NCBI RefSeq assembly: GCF_048569485.1
Contig: NC_134353.1
Location: forward strand, 70,014,730 to 70,078,729
Reading direction: 5' to 3'
DNA from: Anomaloglossus baeobatrachus
Lineage: Eukaryota > Chordata > Amphibia > Anura > Aromobatidae
Length of the DNA: 64,000 nucleotides
The notes under the pieces are model-generated. The model searched no databases. It was not told the origin of the DNA and saw nothing but the letters and a program-made list of their open reading frames with translations. The position numbers and the translations under genes were made by a program. Below are positions 11,549 through 22,758 of the stretch, one piece after another. The first letter of the stretch is position 1. Every line of letters begins with the position of its first letter.

Positions 11549-11929
11549 TGATCTCAAAGCATATTAAATAATTAAGCTGGGAAGGGGTTAAAAAACATTG
11601 AAGTGTCATCCTCACCTTTTCTAGCTGCCACAGCTGCCCACCGCTACTCCACTCACTCCCTAAGCTCTGGCTCGGGTCTTCTATTAACGTTTAGTTGGCG
11701 TTTCGGCACCAAGTAGTCCTCAACATGTTATGCTTTTAAGATATCATGATGTGTGTCACCCTTCCATTTGGATACTGGCTGAAGAACTTGCAAAGACCTT
11801 CAGTTGACATGAATGTCTTAGGTTATATGACTAAGAAGCAGAGATTAGCGCAACAGAGAAGCAGGACAATTAGGAAAGTTGGATATTTATGGAGATCATA
11901 CTGTATGGAGTGGACCCTTGTGACATCAA

Positions 11930-13240
11930 ACTGTGGGTGGGGCCGTGGAGGGCATCATTCTGTGTGAAGTAGGGTGGCATCATATTGTGTGGAGGGAATG
12001 GGCTGTGGAGGACATCATACAGTGTTGGGGCCACTCTACTGGGATCATACTCCATGTGGAGGAACTGTGTGGGGCATCATACTGTGTTGTGGTTATTGTT
12101 GGGGGTGTCATACTGTACATGGAGGAACTATGACCATACTGTATGGGGGATGACTATGGGGGCATCATACTGTGTTGGGGTTACTCTAGTGGGTATCATA
12201 CAGTGCGTGGAGAAAATGTGGGGAGCGTCATACTGTGTGGGAGGCATTTTACTTTGTGGGGCATGACTGTGGGGGCATCATGCTGTGTGGGCATTACTCT
12301 AGTGCAGTGTTTCCCAAACTCCAGTCCTCATGGCCCCCAACAAGTCATGTTTTCAGGATTTCCTTACTATTGAACAGGTGATGGAATCATTATCAAGGCA
12401 TCACCTGTGCTATAGTAAGGAAATCCTGAAAACACGACCTGTTGGGGGTTGTGAGAACTGGAGTTTGTGAACCACTACTCTAGTGAGCATCATACAGTGC
12501 ATGGAGGAAATGTGGGGAGCGTCATACTGTGTGGGAGGCATTATACTTTATGGGGCATGACTGTGGGGGCATCATGCTGAGTGGGAGTTACTCTAGTAGG
12601 TATTATACTGTGCATGGAGGAACTGTGGTGGGCCTCTTACTGCATGGGGGACAACTGTGGGGGGCATCACACTGTGAGGGGGTTACTCTAGTGGGTGTCA
12701 CACTGTGTGTGAAGGAACTGTGGGGACCTCATACTGTGTGGGGGGATAACTGTGGGAGCATCATACTGTTTGTGTGGGGCACCAAGAGGGAATCATACTG
12801 TATATGCGGAAACTGTGGGGCATCATTGTGTGTGGATGTGTGTGTGGGGGGGCATGCTACTTTGTTTGAGTGACTTTGGGGTAAAAAAAAAATTGTGTGG
12901 GGGGGTGGCTGTGGGGGCATCATAGTGTGTGCGAGACACTAAGGGTATCATATTGTACATGGGGACATCGCAGGAGCCTCATACTGTGTGGTGACATTAA
13001 GGGCATCAAACTATGTGTGGAAGTTTCTGGGGGCATCATATTGTGTGGGGGAACACTGTAGAGGCATCATATTATATGGGGGAAACTGTGGAAGAAGGTA
13101 CTGTGAGAGGCATCAGAGTGTGTTGGAAAGTGTGGAGGCATCATATAATGTGTGGGGGACATTGGGTGTGAGTATCTGTGGTGGTATTATTATGGGTGGA
13201 GAAATGTACTCGGGGGGCATTATACTGTTTGTGTGCACTA
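11930..13240. repeat. G-rich degenerate minisatellite
   Basis: Repeated phrases GGCATCATACTGTGTGGGG and GGAACTGTGGGGG occur at variable spacing over about 1.3 kb, with strong G/T strand bias. A small hAT MITE has jumped into it (12305-12477). No coding function: frames in all phases are open only because of the repeat. Confidence 0.85.
12305..12477. mobile_element. hAT-type MITE (173 bp)
   Basis: The perfect 8-bp target duplication CTCTAGTG (12297-12304, 12478-12485) and the inverted ends CAGTGTTTCCCAAACTCCAG / CTGGAGTTTGTGAACCACTA are hAT hallmarks. Most of the element is a hairpin: TTTCAGGATTTCCTTACTAT is inverted later as ATAGTAAGGAAATCCTGAAA. Confidence 0.9.
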
Positions 13241-14635
13241 TGGTAGCTCGAAAGGAGTGCCATCCTGTGGGAACGGGAGCAATATATCTGTGTGTGCACA
13301 TATAAATGACTTGGTTAGGTTAGTAAAGTGGATTAGCGTCAAACAATAATTTGTCACTTCTCTGTACACAGATTGCATCCGTCTTTCATAGGGTTTCAAA
13401 GTTGAAAGATAAGGAGGGTGTGCTAATGATGGGAAGACTTAGGGAGCGAGTAGTGAACCAGTGAAGAGCTGCGACAGGGATCATTGAGGAGGAATGCGAG
13501 AGTGTTAATTTACATGGTTGCCATGTTGATGAATTTGTACAAATTGAATCACAAAACAAATGTAGATTTTCTAGATTCCGTGACTTTTTGGAAATTCTAA
13601 GCCAATTTATTATATTTAGAATCGATTCGCTCAGTCTTAATTCTTCACAGATTAGGTGTAGTATATTAATTTCCAAGCAGCTCAACTGCAATGCCAAAAG
13701 TAGCTGATTGATATGATATTGTTTAAAAAAAAATCCTACACGACCCTTTTCTAACCTCTTTTTACAAAGGTTCAAAGAATGGTAATACTGTAATACTGCA
13801 TTCAACCTGTAGTGGCCACTGCAGGGAAAGTTATACAGAGAAGTGGCTTCACCGCTGATCGCCAACAGTGGAGAAAGTGGCACTGTCTTCTTAAAGATGT
13901 TGCCTTTAGGAGACAAAAGGAGTTAAATTGTCATGCCGTGAGGGATAGAAATGAATTATGTTTTAAGATAGGCGCAAATTGTTCAGTACTGCACAACCCC
14001 TTTAAATGACGCACAAGTATCATCCGTTCCAATCCTATTGCATTTATAGCCATTTATACAGTGTTCTCCTAAGACCGACTAGCGCCAAGAATACAATAGC
14101 CCCAAGGCAATGGTTTCCTGCCGTTTTCTTTGCTTAAGATGAAATCAAATAATATGTCATTACATTACGTCTGAGCTCTGCGCTCTTCTCTGGATACAAT
14201 ATCAGCAATAGAAGTGAATCAATGAATTAGGCAAATAATGCATTCCCTGCACCCATGATAAGACCATGTCTTATATGAGGTCAAGCACAAAATCATTTAC
14301 TATTAGATTAGATGGGAGTTCTAGAAGACCTGTTTCTATGGGGTTTAAAGGATTACACAACCCATGCAGGTTCTCAGTCTCAGGACTCTGTGAGTGACAA
14401 TAAATGTTACAGGGAAAGGTTAATAATGACAGAAAACATTGCTAATGTGTAAAAGAAGATGCTGTATTAACATTTAAAAGGCATCTTCAAGTATCAGCTC
14501 CCTTCTATGTCAATCTGCAGGGAAAGAGTGACCTCTAGTGGCTGTATCTGGTATCAGACACAGACACAAAAACAAGGTCGTACTATGTGCAGTGAATGCA
14601 AACTCTAGTATTTTAATAGATGACATTGGTGTTAA
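13241..14635. other. Mostly unique intergenic DNA upstream of the ADRA2C repeats
   Basis: No convincing gene. A 176-codon minus-strand frame (13386-13916) has no recognisable domain. The phrase CACAACCCCTTTAAA near 13993 looks like one end of a common MITE, but the other end is not clear. Confidence 0.5.
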
Positions 14636-14901
14636 AATAGAAGCTAAATAATAATAATGAATAATAATTAAAATAATACAAATAATAATTAAAATAATAC
14701 AAATAATAATAAAAAAATAAGAAGAATAAATAATAATTAAATAAAATAATACAATAATAATTATAATAATAAAATAATAATAGTAGTAAGAAGAACAAAT
14801 AATAATTAAATAATTAAAATAATACAAATAATAATAAATAAGAAGAAGAATAAATAATAATTAAATAAATAAAATAGTCAAAATAATAATAAAAATAATA
14901 A

Positions 14902-14979
<78 letters not shown>

Positions 14980-15091
14980 AAGAAGAAGAAGAAGAAGAAG
15001 AAGAAGAAGAAGAAGAAGAAGAAGAAATAATAATAATTAAATAAATAAAATAATAAAAATAATAATAATAAAAAAAAAAAAATAAAAGTCT
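14636..15091. repeat. Compound ATT / GAA microsatellite
   Basis: An AAT/AATA-rich tract (14640-14950) runs into about 25 pure AAG/GAA triplets (14951-15026), then AAT and A-runs to about 15091. The uninterrupted purine strand of the GAA block is the kind of sequence known to form triplex DNA. It lies about 1 kb upstream of the ADRA2C start codon. Confidence 0.95.
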
Positions 15092-15770
15092 CCTCTCCTT
15101 CCAGATGATAGCCTGCAGCCTCAGCTTTTGTGGAACTACAAGTCTCATCATAAGGTATATATAGCTTGCTGGGGCTTGTAGTTCTGCAATAGTTGGAAAT
15201 GCATTGGAGAGCTATTATTAATACCTATATAGCATGCATAGAAAATAAATCTTAATATTGTCATATATAGGAGATACCCAAGTTGTTAGGTTGCCATATA
15301 CTTGTGCATGTTGACCTTATATACATCCCTTATGTAGAGAAAGGAGTTTCTGGATCCCTATGCAGCTGATGTGGGCTTTTAGACTGGTAGGATACATTAT
15401 TCCTCCTTGCACACTGCTGAGACACAGTCCCCCACAGTGACATATACAATAGCAATGCTTGTAAGGGGCACAGCATGACATAACAGGAGCACCTCCTTGG
15501 CACTTGGCATCTTGAAATGTGACATGTCATGTGGAGGAAAGAAGCAGACTTACCAAGGATGAAGTCAATCGTCCCAGTGCACTTTGTAGCTGCTGAGGAC
15601 CTTCTACTAAGTGCTTAGCTTCTCAAATCCAAGCATGAAAGACCATAAGAGGGTGCAGAAGGCAGCAAGAGAGCACAAGGTTCTGCCATCACACTGGGTA
15701 GGAGCAGATTTGCATTTGGCAGAAATGCTGAGAACACAGCTCAGAGCTGAGGATCTGGAGTCAGGCTTGA

Positions 15771-15776
15771 TATAAG
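15771..15776 (+). promoter_or_regulatory. Possible TATA-like box upstream of ADRA2C
   Basis: TATAAG in the context TTGATATAAGGGAG lies about 365 bases before the preferred start codon. It fits a leader of roughly 330 bases, but no other core-promoter signal was confirmed, so this is only a candidate. Confidence 0.25.
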
Positions 15777-15855
15777 GGAGCAGATGCTTTGGATGCATTA
15801 GAAGGATCTTACTGAGCTGCTGCTTGTTACCAGATCCACCTCCTCCTAGAGGACT

Positions 15856-16064
15856 ATGAACACTGCCCCTGCTGGATCACAGTGACCAACAGAAGACAGA
15901 CGACCAGAGTGAGAACATGAACTCTGCCAGCTTCATGTGTGGAACATGGCATCATTTATAATACCAGGAAGCTGGTGGCTCAGGAGAGGACAACTGCTCT
16001 ACCAGATGCATGGAAGCCACCTGCAACAAGGAGACTTGGGACAATGATCAAAGATGATTGTTAA
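15856..16064 (+). promoter_or_regulatory. Cluster of short upstream ORFs in the ADRA2C leader
   Basis: Four short ATG-to-stop frames lie in the probable 5' leader: 15856-15885 (9 codons plus stop), 15916-15960 (14 codons), 16006-16047 (13 codons) and 16044-16064 (6 codons). The last begins inside the stop of the third. Upstream ORFs that limit translation are known for the beta-2 adrenergic receptor. That they act here is an inference, and it depends on where transcription starts. Confidence 0.4.
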
Positions 16065-16137
16065 GGAGATATTAACTTGGCAAGAGACTCACAAGGGTGA
16101 GCTGATGGAGATATGTGAGTGCCATCTGAACACCAGT

Positions 16138-17448
16138 ATGGATGATACTGACAACACCACTGAGGGCATCAACAGTACTTTTCTGCCATCCCCTGGACCT
16201 CAGAGTGAGGGGCAATATTCTGTGACTGCTATCTGGAGCTTGGTAGTAATTGTCGGGTTCCTCATTATCTTTACTATCGTTGGGAATGTCTTTGTGGTTA
16301 TTGCTGTGTTAACTAGCAGGGCTCTTAAAGCCCCCCAAAATCTCTTCTTGGTGTCCTTAGCTGTGGCTGACATCCTGGTGGCTGCCCTGGTCATGCCCTT
16401 CTCCCTGGCTAATGAATTAATGGGATACTGGTACTTTGGGAATGTATGGTGTGATATCTACCTAGCTTTAGATGTGCTCTTCTGTACCTCTTCTATAGTC
16501 CACCTATGTGCTATAAGCTTGGACAGGTACTGGTCTGTTACCCAGGCTGTTGAATACAACCTAAAAAGGACCCCCAGGAGGATCAAAGGCATTATTGTCA
16601 CAGTCTGGCTGATTTCTGCTGTCATCTCATTTCCACCTTTGATCTCTATGGATAGAGTTGGAGGGGAAGCAATGAGAAATATCAATTCAACAGATTGGGA
16701 TGTGAAGTGTGAACTGAATGATGAGACTTGGTACATTCTCTCTTCTTCTATAGGATCCTTCTTTGCCCCCTGTGTGATAATGATCTTAGTTTACATTCGC
16801 ATCTATCAGGTGGCCAAGCTGAGGACCAGGACTTTGTCAGAGAAGAAGCCAAACACTGACTGCTCCTCTCACACAGAGAATGGCTTTAGCAAGGGGACAT
16901 CAGTGAAATTTCCTATAGAGAAGGAGAATGGACATTACCCTTCCAGACCCCTGCCACCCAAGCCTACAGATATAGATGAGCTGGACATTGAGGAGAGCAG
17001 TATGTCTGAGAGCAAGAGAAGGAAAAGCAGTAGTAGAGAGGACAACACTGACTCCAGTAAGGACAAGAGGAGCTACTCCAAGCAGTCCAGCCGCCTGTCC
17101 AGGTCCAGCAACAAATCCATGGACATGTTCTCCTCAAGGAAAAAGAAGAGGAGTAGCATCTCCAGGAGGAAACTCAGCCAAGCCAGGGAGAAGAGGTTCA
17201 CCTTTGTCTTAGCTGTGGTCATGGGGGTCTTTGTTGTATGCTGGTTCCCTTTCTTCTTCAGCTATAGCCTGTATGGAATCTGTAGGGAAGCCTGTGCCAT
17301 TCCTGAAACTTTATTTAAGTTTTTCTTTTGGATTGGATATTGTAATAGTTCCCTAAATCCTGTCATATACACCATATTCAACCAGGATTTCAGACGTTCC
17401 TTCAAGAAAATCATCTGCCTAAGCAAGAGGAAGAAATTCACTCATTGA
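16138..17448 (+). CDS. ADRA2C: Alpha-2C adrenergic receptor, intronless
   Basis: A seven-helix receptor for adrenaline and noradrenaline that couples to Gi/o and lowers cAMP at the plasma membrane. 436 residues. Two N-glycosylation sequons (N6, N12) precede TM1 (about 32-57). D78 is the sodium-site Asp, D112 the amine-binding Asp, and DRY lies at 129-131. C105 and C191 form the expected disulfide. TM5 has S203, S204 and S207. The long basic, Ser-rich third loop spans about 228-349. CWFP is at 368-371, NPVIY at 408-412, and C427 is a likely palmitoylation site. Subtype C is shown by [44 protein letters not shown] and [10 protein letters not shown]. The single exon is normal for the family. Start 16138 is chosen for its strong context (A at -3, G at +4); in-frame ATGs at 16054 and 16105 would add 28 or 11 residues. 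An acidic EESSMSE patch (285-291) resembles the GRK site of alpha-2A. Confidence 0.96.
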   Translation: MDDTDNTTEGINSTFLPSPGPQSEGQYSVTAIWSLVVIVGFLIIFTIVGNVFVVIAVLTSRALKAPQNLFLVSLAVADILVAALVMPFSLANELMGYWYFGNVWCDIYLALDVLFCTSSIVHLCAISLDRYWSVTQAVEYNLKRTPRRIKGIIVTVWLISAVISFPPLISMDRVGGEAMRNINSTDWDVKCELNDETWYILSSSIGSFFAPCVIMILVYIRIYQVAKLRTRTLSEKKPNTDCSSHTENGFSKGTSVKFPIEKENGHYPSRPLPPKPTDIDELDIEESSMSESKRRKSSSREDNTDSSKDKRSYSKQSSRLSRSSNKSMDMFSSRKKKRSSISRRKLSQAREKRFTFVLAVVMGVFVVCWFPFFFSYSLYGICREACAIPETLFKFFFWIGYCNSSLNPVIYTIFNQDFRRSFKKIICLSKRKKFTH

Positions 17449-18414
17449 GATGGGAACAATATTGACATTGCAAATTGCCTTAGGGTGCGAAGAGCACGCC
17501 ATAGGGAGGGAGCCATGGAGTAGACACTGCTCATTCTCAATGACCAGAGCGATGTGACAGTGTGAATGTACAGGCAGGATGTCATGGTCCTGGGACACCT
17601 TGCCCCTCTTCATCACGAGGATGAATATATATGTCTCATATTCCAAGCTGAATATATTTTCTACCTTACAAACAAGGGCAATCGAGCAAGCTGTTCTGAA
17701 TCATAGGCTTTTCACCATTGTCTCTTTTTTTTAACAAGCACCTTATGCTACAGTATATTTTACATTTGTTCTGAAGCAAACACAAATATATTTACTAAGA
17801 AAATTGGTGTTCTGTTTTTATCAATTTGGGAGAGGGGGAAAGTGCTCAGGAAATATACTGTATATGTGTATATGCTGTGTATGAAGGGCTGATTAACCAT
17901 TTCTTGCTGCTATTGGTGGGCTCCTGCTTTATTTTGTATGCTGGTTGGATTCATCATTGGTAATGAAGAGTTAACAGCCTCATATTACCCAGAATAATAA
18001 AGCTTTTCACTTTAAATGATGGTTGTGAAAAGACAGGCAGTCATCACAGCAGTCATCATTACTGGTAATGGCATATTATGGACTATAGAGGCAGCTGCAT
18101 TATAGACACTAATGCTGTGATGATGAACTGTTTACTGCTAACTCATAGGGGTGCACTTACTTTATTAGCAAAAGTGGCACATGCTGGGGGCATTGTAGTT
18201 CTGGGGTGCAGTCTGGGGCTATTAGCATTTTAGCTACTCAAATGTAATATAGGGAAAGTGCATACATGGACTAGTTACCTGCCAAAATGATGGAGGATGC
18301 TGCCTAAGGCGAAGGTCTTACCCTAGATGGTGCCTTCTCAGGGGGCTGCCCTGAAAGAGAATAATGCATGACCTCCAATGGTAAAAGCAGAGAGGGATGT
18401 TACAGTGTGCTGAA
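17449..18414 (+). other. ADRA2C 3' untranslated region and flank
   Basis: No gene is present. The first several hundred bases are the likely 3' UTR, ending near the AATAAA at 17996. The remainder is unique-looking sequence up to the TAA repeats. Confidence 0.6.
17996..18001 (+). terminator. Candidate poly(A) signal of ADRA2C
   Basis: AATAAA in the context AGAATAATAAAGCTTTTCAC, about 550 bases after the stop codon, is the first canonical signal on the sense strand that I noticed. GT-rich sequence (GATGGTTGTG) follows within about 20 bases, as expected downstream of a cleavage site. Confidence 0.55.
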
Positions 18415-18415
18415 A

Positions 18416-18470
<55 letters not shown>

Positions 18471-18628
18471 TAGAAATAACAATATAGAGATATAATAATA
18501 ATAATAATAATAATGATAGAAATAGCAATATAGCAATACTAATAATGATAATAATGGAAGAATTATAATAATAATTAATAATACAAAATATTATAATTGC
18601 AATAATAATTGTTCTAATGTGTTATTTC

Positions 18629-18662
<34 letters not shown>

Positions 18663-18710
18663 AATGGAATAATAATAACAATAATAATAGTAAAAATAAC
18701 AAGTTAGAAC

Positions 18711-18752
<42 letters not shown>

Positions 18753-19110
18753 CAATATAGAAATAATAATATAAATCACAATATACTAATAGTAATAATG
18801 ATAATAATAATAATAATAATACATAGTATAATATTTTAAATAATTTTTCTAACTTGTTATTTCTATTATTATTATTATTATTATCTATATATTATTTATA
18901 TTATTATTATTATTATTATTAATACAATAAATAATATTGAAATAATAATAATAATAATAATAATGGAATAATAATAGTAGAAATAACAATCTAGAAATAA
19001 TAATAATATAAGAATAGTACAAATAATAATAATAGTAATAATAGTAATGGAATAATATAAAAATAGTAAAAACAACAATATTATGATAATAATAATAATA
19101 ATAATATTGC
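18415..19110. repeat. TAA/TTA microsatellite field
   Basis: Several TAA or TTA runs (18417-18470, 18493-18514, 18630-18663, 18713-18749, 18800-18821 and others) are separated by short related spacers such as AACAATATAGAAATAATAAT. Segments occur in both orientations, so parts can fold into long AT hairpins. Confidence 0.9.
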
Positions 19111-19268
19111 AGTATCTGATTAAGATTGGGGTTTTTTTTATTTGATTTTATTTTATTTTTTCTAAGTAAAGTCCTATTGTCTATATACTGATGTAGCAGG
19201 GCTGAGGAAAGAAATATTAAAGGGGTTTCCTTAAGAAATAATGACTATAAAATGCCATAACAATATAG

Positions 19269-19306
<38 letters not shown>

Positions 19307-19450
19307 TAGCTGTAGCAGATCAAGCTGATAATACTTTTTATTTTATTGTATTTTTCCCAAGTAAAGTTCTATTTTCTAGAGAAAGATGTAGCTGAGGAAA
19401 GACATATTAAAGGGGTTTTCTTAAGAAATGGTGACTATAAACTGCCATCA
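19110..19450. repeat. Diverged tandem duplication of about 190 bp with TAA tract
   Basis: The block AGTAAAGTCCTATTGTCTA ... TTAAAGGGGTTTCCTTAAG (about 19165-19260) is repeated as AGTAAAGTTCTATTTTCTA ... TTAAAGGGGTTTTCTTAAG (about 19360-19450). Each copy is preceded by a TTTTATTTTATT-rich run and a TAA tract. Confidence 0.7.
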
Positions 19451-20149
19451 TCGCATAATTGAGTGATTTGCCCTCTGGGACTGATCCTGAGAATAAAGCT
19501 GTGTGCGCCCTTTGGTTGCTCTGCCATCTTTCCCCTCCTGTCTACATACTGGGTAGTCACTAATACTGAAGCCCTTTAATTCTGATGGTGTTGGTCCTAT
19601 GAATCTGCCATCACTTCTAATTGTAGGGGAATGCTTTACACCAGTGGGTGCTCCCCCAGCTCTGCTACATCTGGGTTATAGATTACTAATCTTGTTATTT
19701 CAGGACAGGTACAGAATTCTGGCAGCATTAATGGAAAGTTTCTTCCGAGGTATGAGGAGGTGACGTTAGATCCTCGGTGGTATTTGAAGCATCTGCGGAT
19801 TACGTGGCTTTGGGTGATGTGAGTGGTAACAATGGCTTGGAATATTCCAATTTTGAGCTGTGAAATCAGAATTGTGGTTTTATTCAGGGATTAGTGGGTC
19901 CCGTGAAAGAACAACTGGTGAGTATTATCCGGCTTTACCATTAATGACTTCATGCCTGACACTGCTGGGGGCATGGACTGTATCAATCCCGCTCTTCGCA
20001 GAGCACTTTACTCTTCATTGTCTAGCACCTGCTATAGTGTTTGGATGTTAAGCACCGTATTATATAATTTTCACATTTAACATTGGATTAGGAGACCGTA
20101 CAGAAGGGCTAAGGTGCTTTACACTCAGTGGATATACTGTATATAACAT
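19451..20149. other. Intergenic stretch, nothing recognised
   Basis: Mixed-composition unique-looking DNA. No ORF with a recognisable domain and no repeat boundary was found. Confidence 0.5.
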
Positions 20150-20345
20150 CTACACCTCCTTGTTACTATGTACCAGGTTTTTGTCATGTACAAACCCATA
20201 CTGAAAAAAATAATTTCAGAGATTTTTCCACCTTTAATGTGATCCATAATCTGTACAATACAATTCAGAATTTTTGGGGGGTGGAAAATGAAAAGTAAAG
20301 AACTAAAATAATGTTGTTGCATAAATATGCATACCCTTAAACTAA

Positions 20346-20917
20346 AGGGGGCTTTACACGCTACGACATCGCTAATGCAAACTCGTTGGGGTCACGGAAT
20401 TTGTGACGCACATCCGGCCGCATTAGCGATGCCGTTGCGTGTGACACCGATGAGCGATTTTGCATCGTTGCAAAAACTTGCAAAATCGCTCATCGGTGAC
20501 ATGGGGGTCCATTCTCAAAAATCGTTACTGCAGCAGTAATGAGGTTGTTCCTCGTTCCTGCGGCAGCACACATCGCTCCGTGTGACACCGCAGGAACGAG
20601 GAAGCTCTCCTTACCTGCCTCCCGGCCGCTATGCGGAAGGAAGGAGGTGGGCGGGATGTTACGTCCCGCTCAGCTCCGCCCCTCCGCTGCTATTGGGCGG
20701 CCGCTCAGTGACGTCGCTGTGACGCCGCACGTACCGCCCCCTTAGAAAGGAGGCGGTTCGCCGGTCACAGCGACGTCGCCGGGCAGGCAAGTATGTGTGA
20801 CGGGTCTGGGCGATGTTGTGCGGCACGGGCAGCGATTTGCCCGTGTCGCGCAACAGATGGGGGCGGGTACCCACACTAGCGATATCGGGACCGATATCGC
20901 AGTTTGTAAAGCCCGCT
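20346..20917. mobile_element. Harbinger-type CpG-rich MITE, copy 2
   Basis: A 572-bp element with ends AGGGGGCTTTACACGCTACG and TTTGTAAAGCCCGCT, flanked by TAA at 20343-20345 and 20918-20920. It contains the family blocks GGCGGGATGTTACGTCC and TGACGTCGCTGTGACGCCG. Confidence 0.88.
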
Positions 20918-21388
20918 TAATGCTTTGTTTTTATGGCAGCATTCAGTCTTTTTGGGTAGGAGGCTATTAGCAAATCTACAATTGGCAATTATTGCCCACT
21001 CTTCTTTTCTGTAGCGCTCCAAATCTGTTAGATCCCAAGGGCAGCTCTCTACAGGTCACCCACAGATGTTCTGTTGGATTCAGGTCTGAGCATTGGCTGG
21101 GTCATTCCAAACCTCAGATCTTCTGGTAAAGCCATTCTTCTGTTAATTTGCAGGTATGCTTAGGGTCATTGTTGTGCTGAAAGGTGAAAATCTTCTTCAG
21201 CTTCAGATTTTAAGCAGATTCCTGAACGTTTTGTTTCAAAATTGATTGATATTTGAAATTGTACATTATTCCGTCCACTTTTACTACACCACCAGTTCCA
21301 GCTGCCAAAAAAACAGCTCCAAAGCATAATGCTGCTTCTACCATGCTTCACTGTGGGTATGGTGTTCTTTTGGTGTTTTGGAGACTTA

Positions 21389-21970
21389 AGCAGGGTTTAC
21401 ACGCTGCGACATCGCTAGCATCGGCTAGCGATGTCGAGCGCGATAGCACTTGCCCCCCGTCGTACGTGCGATATTGTTTGATCCCTGCCATAGCGAACAT
21501 TATCGCTACGGCAGCGTCACACACACATACCCGCTCTGCGACGTCGCTCTGGCCAGCAAACCGCCTCCTTTCTAAGGGGGTGGTTCGTGCGGCATCACAG
21601 CGACTTCACACGGTAGGCTTCCAATAGAAGCGGAGGGGAGGAGATAAGCAGGACGTAACATCCCGCCCACCTCCTTCCTTCCGCATGGCCGGTGGAGGTA
21701 GGTAAGGAGATGTTCGTCGCTCCCGCGGTGTCACACACAGCGATGTGTGGTGCCGCAGGAACGACGAACAACATCGCTAATAAGCATTAAACGATTTTTT
21801 GTTTCAGGACGACCTCTCCACGGCAAACGATTTTGACCACTTTTGCGATCGTTTAAGGTCGCTCAAAAGTGTCACACGCTGCGATATCGTTAATGAAGCC
21901 GGAAGTGCGTCACAAACACCGTGACCCTGACGATGATTCATTAATGATATTGTAGCGTGTAAAGCCCGCT
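21389..21970. mobile_element. Harbinger-type CpG-rich MITE, copy 3 (opposite orientation)
   Basis: A 582-bp element with TTA duplications at 21386-21388 and 21971-21973. The internal blocks appear reversed relative to copy 2 (ACGTAACATCCCGCCCACCT), so this copy is inverted. It sits in the catalytic part of the Tc1 D relic. Confidence 0.86.
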
Positions 21971-21985
21971 TTAGATTTCTCTTAA

Positions 21986-22633
21986 AGAGAATCTGTCACC
22001 ACTGTTAATATGGGCATACAGATTATTAAATTCTGAGAAAAAGTACTTTTATGTCTCATATCAGATGCCTTGTGGATAAATCATCTTTTATCACTTTATG
22101 TTAATGCTCTTCCAGGCTATGGGGCGGTTGCTGCCTGGAAGATAACTCCGCCTCCAGAGCTTATTTTAAATAAAAGGGGTGTTACCAGTTTGATACAAGT
22201 ACCTGACACAGAACAGCAGAAATTAAATTTGACTTCTTGCAAAACACATTTTTTTGCAGCTCACTGAGCTCTGCTTCATTGCAACAGTATTACAGTAGTA
22301 TCTGCTTATGACATGGAGGCTGAAGCTGAGAGGCGCCTGCAGAAGTGTCAGTTATAATCACATGCAGCTCTGCAGTGAGATCAGAGAGGGGCTATCACAC
22401 AACACACTGATAATGCCCCTTTTATTTAAAATGAGCTCTGGAGGCGGAGTTATCTTCCAGGCAGCATCTGCCCCATAGCCTGGAAGAGCTCATTTACATA
22501 AAGTGATAAAAGATGACATTTCAGCAAAGAGGCATTTGTTATTAGGCATACAGGTTTGGCTTTTTTCAGAATTCCATAACCTGTATGTCCATATTAATAG
22601 TTTAGATAGTTCAAATGAGGTGACAGATTCCCT
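21986..22633. mobile_element. TTAA-flanked foldback MITE (piggyBac/Kolobok-like), copy 1
   Basis: TTAA at 21982-21985 and 22634-22637 flanks a 648-bp element with inverted ends AGAGAATCTGTCACC and GGTGACAGATTCCCT. The arms continue inward for about 170 bases (CTTCCAGGCTATGGGGCGG on the left, its complement near 22470). TTAA targets are used by piggyBac and Kolobok; which one moved this element cannot be told without the transposase. Confidence 0.82.
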
Positions 22634-22758
22634 TTAAACATACCATTTGAAGTAGTGTACAAAAAGCTCAACCTTGGTCTCCTCAAACCATAACACATTT
22701 TCAGACTTGATGTAGGTTTTGGCAAAACACAGCCGAGCTTAGATGTTTTTCTTTGTAA

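Noticed and set aside
11746-13349. Several overlapping plus-strand frames of 60-115 codons
   Set aside because: Translation of a G-rich degenerate minisatellite; all three phases are open in places and none has a recognisable domain.
13386-13916. 176-codon minus-strand frame
   Set aside because: No domain, signal or codon bias recognised; lies in anonymous intergenic DNA.
16054-16137. ADRA2C starting at the first in-frame ATG (16054)
   Set aside because: The 28 extra residues look unlike known alpha-2 N-termini, and the ATG at 16138 has the stronger context; kept as an alternative only.
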